From Prunella strophiata (taxonomy: Eukaryota; Chordata; Aves; Passeriformes; Prunellidae), in contig JAZBQD010000030.1 in assembly GCA_036583965.1 (NCBI GenBank), positions 53,507,551-53,571,550 on the forward strand: 64,000 nucleotides of DNA. Direction: 5' to 3'. The notes under the pieces were generated by a model. That model saw nothing but the letters and a program-made list of their open reading frames with translations, was not told the DNA's origin and did no database searches. Positions 11,354 through 23,581 of this stretch are shown one piece after another (the stretch's first letter is position 1; each line of letters begins with the position of its first letter). A program made the position numbers and the translations under genes.

Positions 11354-14300
11354 CTGAAAAGAGGAAAAAGAGAGAAGGTACATTTTTTTAACCATCAGAA
11401 AGACGTATTTTGAAAAGCTGCACTTTATTAAAGTAAGTGAATAAATATAATTTACAAGGAAGACAGCAAATTAGATCAGTGTCTTTATTATGCAAAGTAA
11501 AGCTAGTGCAAACTTTTACAATTTTGAAATGGAACAGGCTGCATATAAAAGAGCAAACATTCAATTAGGATTTATTTGGTCTAATAAAAAGTAATTATTT
11601 GCAGGACTCAATATGCTGAGGAAATAGTTGCAAACCGATTCCAAAGCTCATATAATATACCCAAAGATCTAGCCAATACACAGTTAGACATCTGCAAATA
11701 ATGACAGCATTGAGAGAAAACAAGCAACCAGGATTACATCTTTAATTTATTTAAATAGATAAATAAATAATTCAAGTAATTCTTCAAACTGAACTGTATT
11801 TCCTGTGTCTAAACCATTTATAAATAAATGCTACCCAAAGAAACAGTGGTGGTCTTCAAGACCATTCTAAGCACATAGACACAAAGGAAAATAAGGAGGA
11901 AAAAACGTTACTGAGCTTTGTTACTTAACTACCACTGTATGAAGAATGAGGTATCATAGAACTGATGTGAGCTCAAGTCATAAAATAATAATGCATGTCA
12001 GCATTCAACTGAATCAACTGGGTTCAAATCATTGTTTAAGTAGTGTTGCAGAACAAATATCCTCAGAAACTACACAACTGCTACCTACCCATGTCATCAG
12101 CCTGATAACATGACCTGAAGAACAGTCACCTGTGAAGTGGAAAGAACAGGAACGTACCTACGCAAAAAGTGAAATGTCTGATGGTAAGGAAAAAAATAGA
12201 ACTTAATGATCTCCCCACTTCACTGCTGCTATTTTAAGCCTAGTGCCTGATCCTTCAAAGCTTATTTCAAAACTTACTTAAAATAAAAAGAAAAAAGCAG
12301 CCAAAGTATGGATTATTTCCACGGCCCTGTCTTTAGGGCCATAAATAATATTTTTGCTTTTTGTGAACAAACGGATACAAGTCTGAAGAATTTTTTAACT
12401 TCCTTTGAAGTTGGCTGTGCAGAAGCACAGCTTGAATTCAAACCTATCACCAGCCAGAACTTATAGTTTTGTTCCTGTCTCCTGCAATGTGAGTTGAAAT
12501 TCAGCACATTCTATTCTTGCCAGCCTCCACTTGGCTTCACCTCATTGCTTCAACAAGAAGCTGGTTTCATTATTCCATTCCCTACCAAGGCAATTGTGAT
12601 GGCCTACAGGCACAGTAACTGAGAGCAGCTCTGCTGACCCTAATGGTAGCATGATTGAATTGAGCACCTCAACCAAAACTATCCACTTCTAAGTTACTCT
12701 ACAACAGCAACTCTAATTGCCCTGCTTTCTCTTACCAGGCTTTGATGGTGGTTAGATGCAGCATTGCCTCACCTTCTGCTTCCCTTCATTTGGACATCAA
12801 ACTAAAGCATTTCCTGTTGAGTGACTCTTACTACTGCTTCCAAAGCAGGAGAAAGCTCTTCATTGCTTCTCTGGTTTAGTAGCTTTAATTCTCTACTGTT
12901 CTCTATTTATCCTGAGAGCACTTCTTACCAGCATGGCATTCCAAAAGAATTCTGCTGCCTTTCTAGCTATGCTTATTATCAGATATTAACAAAAGACTGC
13001 CATGCTGTAACTTTTTGAATCATGCAGGGCCTATTCATATTTTACAAGTCAAGTGCAAAGAAAACCTCATTTTTTAAAAATAATGCTTTTCTGTGGTGAC
13101 ATTGCCAGGAATATCCTGCTCACTGTCTCCTTTAAAGTGGAAGGAGCAGCAAAATCCACATGAGTGAAGTGAACTCTCCTGTCTAGGGTGAAAACAAGCC
13201 TGTATGGCATTAGATGGAAAACTAACAATCCATCCTTCACCCTGATACCTCTCCAGTGATACACAGATCAAAACCTGTGAACACAATGTTACAATGTTAC
13301 TTCTTCTCAAGCCCCTAAAACTGCAGCCTGCCACCTTTAACTCCCCCTTCATGCCCGTTCTCATTTATCTTCACATCAAATAAAACTGTTGCCACAATAT
13401 TTGACTCACTCTTGAAAAATTCTAGTATCTCAAAAAATCAAAATAGCAACTAGATTGACCCCACTCTTAAAACAGGTATTACTAACATAGTTAATTGCCT
13501 TTAATATTTTTTTAAATTATTTATTGCTATCTTTTGTTCTCAAGGTTTTAACTCTGTTAAACTGATGAAAGAAAAACAAAACCACAGAGATCATCACAAA
13601 CAAATCCCTTCCTGTCATCCACAGGACCATGGGTTATAGGACACACTACATGCACAACAAAAGAAAGTCAATTATTTGTTGTTGTGTAGTTATCACAGTA
13701 AGATTATTTCAACACTTGTATCTACTGTTGCTTCCTAATAATGATTATGATGACAATAATTTTTTAAAAACTGATATATTCACAGTATAAGGCAGAGGAA
13801 TAAAAACTGCACACTTTATTAACACTGATGTAATATAACTTAATAGAAAAAGCAGAAGTTTGTCACTATAATTTCCTGATAGAAGGTATAATTAACAGGA
13901 AATCTGAATGTCTTTGTAGAACACAGTACTAGAATGGAATCTGACATACAGAATGCCCATAACATTTTTAACTAGTGTTATAACTTTTGCCAAAATATAG
14001 ACCTCCCTGATCATACGGAAGTTAAAGAGGAAAACAGATTGCTTTTGTACAATCCTAGAATAAATGTGAGCCTCTGAACACAATGCAGATGTGAAGAAAG
14101 CTTAGCAGCTTTCTGAAAATTCCACAAAGGAAAGCACATGTTGTAAGAAACTAAAAGGAAAACAGCCTGCAGAACAGTTTTATACTGTACCTTATAAGTC
14201 CATACAAACAGGTAGAGAAACCTCTGAAGTTCACATAATTGTTATGAGACCACTTTATACAAAGGTACTTTTGCCTCAAACTTCAGCATCTTACAGTAAG

Positions 14301-15990
14301 TCTGTATAAAACTCAGAGTTAACCTGAAATACAAGTTCTAGCATAGAATAAAAGGGTTAAAACTTTAGGAAACTGCAGAACCATTTGAGCACACTGAGAA
14401 AAACAGTATGCCTGTATCTCAGCTTTGCCACCATTCATAAACTTTCTGAAAAATCTTTTCCTAAGGCATTCTTGGGTTATTTAGGGAAAAGGAAGAATGC
14501 AGAAACTACATTTTTAAACAACTTGTGACAATACTTTTAAAGTACAGAAACAACTAGTTGGCAAACCTTTAGTTTCTTCCTGCAATTCTTTAACTCTACA
14601 CTTCCCAAATTGCTAAGCTACACACCCCCCTTACATCATTAATTTGAAGAATAACACTTCATGGTAATTACTAATAATGAAGTTACTGTACAGATTGACT
14701 TTTGCTACTGTAGAGACTGGCTTTTGCTACAGAAATGGAAATGAACAGAGGGGTGGAATTTGCTGGTGTTTAAGAAAATTTAAACAATTTTCTTAGACTA
14801 TGCAACACAAGGGAGATCTAATAAATTAATGAATTTATGGTAGCATAAAGAACATTTCATGTTTGCCAAGACAGTACAGGTAGGTTTCACCTGAGGTCAC
14901 TACTTCCTTTAACTTCCATTATGAAATAGGTGACACAAACACAAAACAATGGGACAGGGGAGTCCATGCAATGGAGTGAGCCTGTTTTAAATGAACTACA
15001 CCATTCATTCATTATTTCTGACACCAAGACATTTTCAAACTACATCTGGCTTCACTTCATCTTTCCCTGCCAAGAACAAGTTTGTTAAAACTCCAAAATA
15101 AAGTAACAGAACACAAAAAAATAAGCAAGCCAATTTAGAAAAATATTAGATGGAATCTTGATCTTTAAAAGTCAGCAGAATTCTGGCGCAATGACATGGC
15201 TTTTGTATGAGAAGTGTTACTATGCTGGAAGCCAGACAGGAACTACACAAAATAAACACTTCCTTAGCTGGGAGTGAACAATAAAAAGCAAAGAAGTTCA
15301 CACTGGTAAATAAGCATTTAACAGGAGACTCCAAGCCTTGTTTGGTAACTGGCATACTGCACAGCCAGGAACCATGCTGCCATTACAGCAGTAACTACTG
15401 GCCCCCATCCCTGCAGCAAAACCTTTTCATTCCCACAGCTCTGACAACTTCCATCACAATGAAGTGCCACCACTGGGTAGGACCTTCCTGACTTCACAAT
15501 TCACAGCCAGACAAACAAGGGCCACTGTATGTATACATACTATATTTGCATGGTATAAAAAACTGCACTGCAGAAACCAAATTGGTTTTGTCAAAATATC
15601 CAAAATAATATTAGTAGTCAGACAGCTACATTTCTTTCACAAAAACTACTGAAGTGCTCCAACTTCGCTACTTTCAGTGATTAATATGTTTTTAAATATC
15701 AGTTATTAGTACATTTTAAATTAAAATTGCACACTATTCATGGGAGAGCGAAACAACTTAAGACTTTGAACTGTAAAACTAATTCCTTAAATACTCACAG
15801 GCACTACTACATCATAAGTCTTGACAAAGAACTTTAAAGAAAACAGTTTATTAAAAGGAAGTCATTTATACATTTCAGATGTTAGACAAATTCACTATAA
15901 GTTTATGTTTCCAACACACAAACCTGCAATAGACAAAAACCAAAATTGTGCTATAAGCATCTATTCACCATTGAACAAGAAAAGAATTAA

Positions 15991-16008
15991 ATATATATAT
16001 ATATATAT
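15991..16008 (+). repeat. (AT)9 microsatellite
   Basis: Eighteen bases of uninterrupted AT dinucleotides in intron 1, followed by a degenerate CTATATAA tail. Confidence 0.9.
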
Positions 16009-17760
16009 CTACCTATATAAATGAAATATCTCTATTTGCTATGAAGTTCCTAAAATCAAAAAGTTGCAAGAGAAAAAGGTCACCCAAACAACCTTAATTC
16101 CAGACACTAAGTTCCTTTTTTTCTGTAGGATTCAGCACTTACTGAATAGAAGACAGGAATCATTTTGAAGAAGCTATTTGCATTTGCACTAAGATATCAT
16201 TCAATGTATTCAAATGAGATGTCTGAAATTTGACAAGGAATTCAAACAATTCACTGTAAAAGCCTAAAAATATAGTAAGTTCAACCCTAATTTCATAATG
16301 CAAATAAGAACATTAGAAAATACATAAAGAAGTCTATAAAGGCACAACCACGTGGAGCTCTTCCTTTTATACTGTCAGCTCCCCATAGTTTTATCAGGCT
16401 TTGAGAAAGCCTGTATTTCCCCATTAGCAAGGTACATCTTCATTGGGAACTGAAGCCACAAATGATGGCACAGTATCTAGGACACCTTTTGGATTATCTA
16501 CTTAAAGTGCATTTTAGATCTTTGGCAATGCTGTCCCCCACTTTGGCAAAGAAGGCAAGTCATCTACTATCAATATAATTGCACCTATGAGACTCAATCA
16601 AATGTCAATGCTCTCTAATGAAGCAATTACTCTGTTCTAGCCTTCCCTCCAAATGGTAGGAAAATCCACCATTCTAGAGATAGAAATGCTATCCATTAGT
16701 CATGAGAACACCAACAGAACTATGAAGTGCTACATACTTTTAATACTATGCCCTACAAGTTGTCATTATCTCCATACTCATGGCAGGATACCTACTCGTC
16801 CTCTCCCTCCACCAGAATTTATGAATAATATTCTGAGTGTACAGCCAGCTTTTACTGCAGTCAGCATCTTCAAGGACAGTGATGCTACACGAGTGAAAAA
16901 AGAGGCAGCAAAAACCTCCACTGCCTCTGGCATCAAATGCATTCTGCTTTACTCATGACAGTTACACCAAAAAAAATGCATGGCATTTCTTCACTAAGAG
17001 ACATTTCTATCTCAGTTACTTAGCAAACAGAGTAACAAATAGCAGAAGGCAAAGAACATCCAGTAAAGTAAAAACAATTCAGTTTCCCTATTAGAAAAAA
17101 AACCATGACATAGTAATGCATGGGCTCAAAGTTTTTCCTTCTGAAAGTACAACTTGTATCAGATTGAAAAAAGGGTAGCTCTAAAGTTGATTCCTAGCAA
17201 AGTCATCATTATAGATCCCATAGTATGCAATACCTAGCATCTGAACATTGATCAACCCCTGAATCCAGATGTACAGCTGCTGACTCAAAATATGTAGAAA
17301 GTGCATCTGTCTCAGGCAGAAAGACAAAAACATACAGATCCTTGCAAGACAAGTATTTTGAAGAGATTATGAGCAACTCTGCCATCTCATACACTTGGTA
17401 AGCACTACTTTTGAGCACTGTCAGCATGTTGTATGTTTCCATCTGTCTCCCATCCATTAATTTAAGAACCAACATTAAAAATCTCCACCTCAAAGCCACA
17501 GTTAAATTAAGATTACACTAGCAGATGTAGAAAATTCCAAAGTGATCATACATCTACCTTTGTATACACTTTTCTTTTAATCACTTAGATTTAACATATC
17601 AAAATTTTCTTCTTTACCACTGTGTATAATACGTGGGCAAGTTAAAAGGCTAATACAGAGAGGAACTAAATGCGGGATTTAGAGAAAAAGGGGAAAAAAA
17701 TCCGGACTGAATAAAAACAGGCTGAGATCAGGAAATCGTAGAGCCTGGCAGAGAATGTCG

Positions 17761-17776
17761 CCACTAGAGGGGGCCA
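17761..17776 (+). promoter_or_regulatory. Candidate CTCF-like motif
   Basis: CCACTAGAGGGGGCCA fits the first 11 positions of the CTCF core (CCASYAGRKGGCRS) but has G where the core needs C at position 12. It sits in a small GC-richer patch of intron 1. This is a single imperfect motif, so binding is only a possibility. Confidence 0.25.
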
Positions 17777-18791
17777 AGATCTCACAGACTTGGCCAACAG
17801 CCTGCAAGGGTGTTTGCTTCTTTCAGAGCCCATCCCCAGCGGATGCAGGGGGCAGAAACAGGAAGGTTCATTTTAAAACCACCCCTGGGCACTCCTGTGA
17901 ACCTGTCACCCACCACAGTTTTCAAAAGATTACAAATGTGGCTGAACAGTTGCAATCATTACTGCAGGAAGCAAATATAGACACTGATTTCCAATAGGGC
18001 TAAGCCCTTAAAAAGAAAGTCTATTCTGAAATAGTCACATTGAAGTACTTTTCTCCAACCTTCACTCAGATGATGCAAGAATATAAGGCATCCTTGAACC
18101 CTCTGTAGTACAGCAATAGCAACGTTTGGCCAAAATGATGATACATTTGACTAAGACCCTCCTTGCATTCCACCCCAGCAATCCTTATTTACTCTATTCC
18201 ATCCACCACTCCACAATGGAATACACAGTTTACTTTTCCACAGTAACCTGCACGGCCAAATGTAAGAAACATGCATCCTACGTTTTTTCACACTAGGTAG
18301 TGCACTAACTAGCCTGGAGAAATCCAGTAGCTTAAATTTGCTCTCTCACTGACCCCAGAATTTTGTGCAAACATCACTTAAGGGTTTTTTGTTTCCTCTG
18401 TTGAAGAGGGGAAGGAGGGAGAAAAAGGCTAGCATATTCTTATCTCCATGGCACACTCCAGTTCCAAGGACACGAAATGAAACTTCTCTGCAAGAAACAT
18501 GTTCAAAAGAGTATCACAAGTCTGAAGGAATAAAAAAAATGAAGGTTACTACAGTAGTCTGCTTCATTATTGCACCTGCTTTTAGGTGACAACATATAAC
18601 ATTTAAATTTCTCCTTTATCTTTTATTTCTTCCTCTTTAGGACAACAATGGTTTGGGCTTAAGATTATCAGAAAAAAAAACCTGCTGGGAGATGAATCTG
18701 GTGTGAAAGTGCATAACACTCCCTAAAAACATACAGTAAGACAACAGGATTATTCCTGCAGACCTCCATGGGGGTACAAACAGAGGTGGAC

Positions 18792-19300
18792 TGTGGTGGA
18801 TTGACCCTAGCTGGCCAGCAGGTGCCCACCCAGTGTCACTATCACTCCCATCCTCAGCAGGACAGAGGGAGAAAACACAAAGCAAAAGCTCATAGATCAA
18901 GACAAGGACAGGAGAGATCACTCATCAATCACTATCATGGGCAAAAACCAGACTCAGCTTGAAGAATTGATTTATTGCCAAATAATAAGAGTAGAGTTAT
19001 GAGAAACAATAGCTACTAAAATAATCTTATACTCCTTTTCCAGACTAAGCCTCTCTAATGATTCTCCTATTTCTCTCCCAGCCTCCATGTCCCTCAGTGG
19101 TGCAGGGGAACAGGGAATGGGAGTTGTGGTCAGTCCATAAATACTTAATTTCTGCCATTCCTTCCTCCTCTTACTCTTCCCCTACTCCAGGACAGGTTCA
19201 TCCCATAGGTTACATCCTTCATTAACTTCTCCAACACAAATCCTTCCCACAGACTGTAGTACTTCAAGAACTGCTTCTGTGTGGGTCCTTTTGCCATGTG
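18792..19300 (-). mobile_element. Avian endogenous LTR-retroelement remnant (3'-terminal part)
   Basis: On the plus strand the segment opens with TGTGGTGGATTGACCCTAGC and runs through motifs I recall from a common avian ERV-type repeat: the GGTGCCCACC stretch, ATCACTCCCATCCTCAGCAG, GACAGAGGGAGAAAA, AGATCACTCA and later CTTCTCCAACACAAATCCTT. Read on the minus strand it would end in CA, as an LTR 3' end does, so I infer minus orientation, the same as LRCH1. It is diverged and has no intact retroviral reading frame. The right-hand limit is approximate. The family name would need RepeatMasker. Confidence 0.65.
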
Positions 19301-22300
19301 AATCTCATATAGGCACCCAAACACTTGTATTATGAGATGAAAAAAAGAAAACATGTTCCATCAACACAACAAATATTTGGTATGAACCCACTTCATGGCT
19401 TATGAAGAATTCCTTCTTCTCCCACGCCTTCTGCACAAGAGGGAGGACACAAGTCATTAATTTTCACTCCTCAATAAACAACCAGCCCTAAGAAGGATCA
19501 ATGGATTGTATCATGCCAGTATTGTATGCATCAGCCTGAGCAGGACAAATATTTCAGGTGTTTTTTCAGACACAGGAGCAGTAAGAAGAAATCTTCATTC
19601 AACTCTAAAAACTTTAAAAACTGCCATCTATCTCCCATTTTTAGCCTTTATAGTAGGTTGACTCAGAGGAAAATAACTGAATACTCTGTCCAGTTGAATC
19701 CCCCCCTCTACTGTATGGATCTACATTTCTGTCATCTGCCTGAACTGCTCCTATCAGCACATGAAAGAAAATTTCACAGTGAACACCCAAAAATGAGGGC
19801 AGGGCTTTCCCTGCCTTCTCTGTGGAAACAAAAAGTCCTCAAGATACACAGATACACTTAAATTATTAGCATGGAATGATGACAGATCAGGTAAAACTGC
19901 AGGCTATAAGGGGACTTCCAGATATATTAGAGATGTCTAACAGAACTAAGACTTGGATTATGAAATTCTTTTCTGAAAGAAGAACAGTGACCACTATGCT
20001 CAACAAATTCAAAAGAAAAGTTGAAAAATATGTAAATTTCATTTGCATGTACATAAATATGCAGGCACACAAGCTTACTTTCATTCAAGCAACTTCTACC
20101 TATTGGGGAACTGGAAAAGATGTGAAATAAAACCAGGAATTACATTCTATCCCAAAGAAGGCAGCGGATCCCTTCACAGACATACTCTTTCAACACCTTG
20201 TAGTACAGATCTCCTGTCTGAGCCACAGAGATTTTCAAAGTAGACAGCTTTAAGAAAGACAGTTAACACCTTCCACCTCCATGGGGGAATTCCACATGTC
20301 CTCAAAAACAGCAGGATATAATCTAATGGTCTAGAACCTCTTCCAGCCCACAGACAGCACTACTAAGAAGAAACAAGCAGAATGCAATGTCCAGGTTTGT
20401 TTTTCACTCCATTTTCTTTTAATAGCTATTATTTATTTTTTTCCTCTCAAGCTGTGAAGAGAGGACACTGTTTATGCTATGCATTATCTGCCTCAGTGAC
20501 CTGCTCAAAGAGGAGTTACCTCACATTTACCATCTGGTACAATAAGTAGCACACAAACCAATTTCTGTGAAGTAGCTCACTTGCCCGCACTTTGAGGATA
20601 ATTATTTTTCACACCTGACAGACTTAAATGCTACATTTGCTTATTTTAAATTCATTTTACACATGAACAGTCTCACTGTTCTGTAAGAAAATTTGCTACA
20701 ATCATGGAAATGAGCAAAAGTTATTTGATCTTTAAGTACATCAAAGGCACGAGGGCAAAGACATGAGAAAGCTACCTGATGCTAATTTACAGTGGCATGG
20801 AAAGCAGAGTATTACTCAGCTAATCACTTCCCTTTCCGCCTGCCCATCTCCCACAGATGTCAGGGTTAATCTCCCTTATCTACATTATTCACATCCTTCT
20901 CCCACAATGGTTCTTGAAATCAGCACAACATAATTGTAACAGTTTATCAATACAAATCTGTTTTGTGCCATGAAAGCTGACTTACACTATTGAGCACAGC
21001 CTTAAACAATGAAGTAATTATATGCCTGTTACACAGGAGGTACAACATCTGAAAGAATGCCTAAGAAGTATTTCAGACTTCTAAACAGAACAGAAACTCA
21101 TGAAAACATTATCAAAAAGGGATCAAGACAGAAAAATCCTGGAATACACAAATTAAGTTGTAATAAATAATCAAAAATCAGATGCCTATTCCTAGATAGA
21201 GGAGAAAAAAAAAAGGAAAAAATAATAAAAATACTTCCTTGAACTGAAAGCAAAATAAGCACAGTACATATTTTATCCATCCTTTATAAAAACCCCAAAC
21301 AAACTAAAAACCATGTAGCTAGAACCACTAGAACTACAGACCTGTAATTTTTGTACTAAGATCTCTATCCTATGTAACTGTTCCCATGGCTCTTCCTTAA
21401 GTTTAAGACAATTGTTTCTCAACCTTCTAATTTTTCTTCCCTTCATAATCAAAGAACTTTGCCTTCTTTGGGGAAAACAAAACCAAAATAGATATCCAGT
21501 ATGCTGCTGGTCGGTCAGGGAGGGGTTGGATGGGTAACATGTGCAACTTCTTTTTTTAACTTGTTTTAACAAGTCATAGTTTACAACAAGATTTTTATCT
21601 AACATCTTTACAAGATGAGACACATCAGATACACAGACTCCAAAAAGACTTGGGAGGGGGAACTAAAATTCAGACACACAACCTCTACTTATAAACAACC
21701 CAGTGCCTGTGACTAGGCAGGTAGAAACCACTTAATGTTTGCCATAATTCTTGCTGGGGGATACAAGTGGGAGTAAGCCAACAGGCACCAATGGCACTTG
21801 TGGGCAGCCTGAAATCACAGGTAAGTATCAGTGCCATTGCTGTGTAACAACTGCATGGCAATGTGTATTTTGAAGAGATGAAAAAAAAAAAGTCTCCTTC
21901 TGGTCTAATTTCTTCCATTTGGTGTTTTTTTTGGGGGGGTACACTTCACAGACAGTTTTCTGAAATGCACAAAATAATTTAACACTCATCAGTATAGCCT
22001 ACTAAGCCTGGCCTACAATTTCTGCTTCTGGTGTAGATTCACTTCTACTTCCTTATACATTTTCCTTTCAAACTATCTTTCATGAGGTCAAAGTTCCACC
22101 TTACAGGCTAAGTATTATCACGATGTTTTTCTCTAAGAATGACTTTGGGCTGAGTACTCTTTCTGAAGGAATTCTGTTGTGCTTTTGCTTTTATTCGTAT
22201 CTTACCTCACACATGCCTCTTAGTTTGATGGCTCATGTGCTCTCACTGTGCTAACAGTGGCTTATTATAGACACAGAGCAGGTTGCATAGAAAGCAGGGA

Positions 22301-23559
22301 AGGGACAGGAAAGTGTTAATTCACAATGCCATCCCTATCAATAATTAAAACAAAATGAAATGAACTACAAACTCAGGAAGTCTTATCCCGAAGAGGCTAC
22401 CTCAGCTTGTTTATTTATGCCCAAATGAGACCCCTGCAGGTGGATAATGAGAAGTCCTGTGAAGAGCTGATAGACAGCATTATTTCCCTTCAGTTATCAT
22501 AGCCTGATGGGTAGATGGCAAAGTCTAACCAAGATTTAACAGATCTTAGATTTAAGAGGTCCAGTAACTGCAATAATATAACTGCTGTTATATTATAAAA
22601 AAATACAACCCAAAACCCCAACCTTTTACTCAACCCACTTGTTCCCTGGTGATAAATATAAAAATGCTTTAATGAAACAGTTTGGGTTAAATTACCCTTG
22701 TCAGAAGACAAATGTCTTCATTGTACAAGCTGGGAACCTGCTCAAATCACTAACAAGTAACATTTTGATACATATGCTGCTGCAAATCCAGGTCAGGTTT
22801 CGTAAAAAACAGAATAAGGCTAAAAGCTTCTGGCCTAGAATGTGAAAGATTTGGGGAATATACCTTTAACTGTGGCAGCAGAAAGATTTTTTGGGTGGGA
22901 GGTTAAGAACTTTTTGGCTTGATTTATTTATCCAGCATATACATTTTAAAATCTTTACTATGAGATGAACTGCTAACTTTTAAGTTTGCCTCCAGAGGAG
23001 GTGCTGAACCTGGTTGTTCAGAACACTGAAGCTGCTAACCTTATACTACCACTACTATTACTCAATGGCTAAACTTCTACTGATGTTATTAATCATATCA
23101 TACTGATATCATTCCAAATGCGTGATTTTGAGTTAATTCAATTTTTAAGTCACTAATGCACTGCAGAACTCACTGATTTAACAACATCCTTTTAACTGCG
23201 CCCTCTAAACATTCTGACTCAATAACTGGTATTTCAAATGTATCCCCAACAATTTCATTAATATACAGGTAAAGAGATTCACTGGTGATTTAGATAATTT
23301 TGTGACTTTTCAGACAACACTAAAACTCATCCTGTCAGGACTTGAAGTCTTACCAAATCCATTCTCATGACTCCATATCTCAAAGTCAAGTAGCTCAGTC
23401 ATGCCTAGTAGTTCAGGAAGAAGAGGTTACAGCTACTGAGAAAACTGTAGTTTTAATTGAAAAAATGCCTGGCATTCTCACATTACAATTTCTTTTCTGC
23501 ACTCAAAAAACATTTTTATCTAACTCGCTCCCAATTCAGCCTCTTTTTACCTAGGAGGG

Positions 23560-23581
23560 AAAAAAAAAAAAAAAAAAAAAA
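23560..23581 (+). repeat. A22 homopolymer
   Basis: Twenty-two adenines follow CTAGGAGGG. No retroposed gene body or SINE could be recognised upstream, so a plain homopolymer is the simplest reading. Confidence 0.9.

Larger units (their letters stand above)
11354..18791 (-). other. LRCH1 intron 1, segment 1 (exon-2 side)
   Basis: AT-rich intronic DNA without a supportable gene. It contains an (AT)9 microsatellite at 15991-16008 and a small GC-richer patch at about 17750-17900 with a CTCF-like motif. Open frames here are short (at most about 100 codons) and lack domain features. Confidence 0.75.

Noticed and set aside
23560..23581. A22 run as a possible tail of a processed pseudogene
   Set aside because: No gene-like body, target-site duplication or polyadenylation signal was recognised upstream; a plain homopolymer is simpler.
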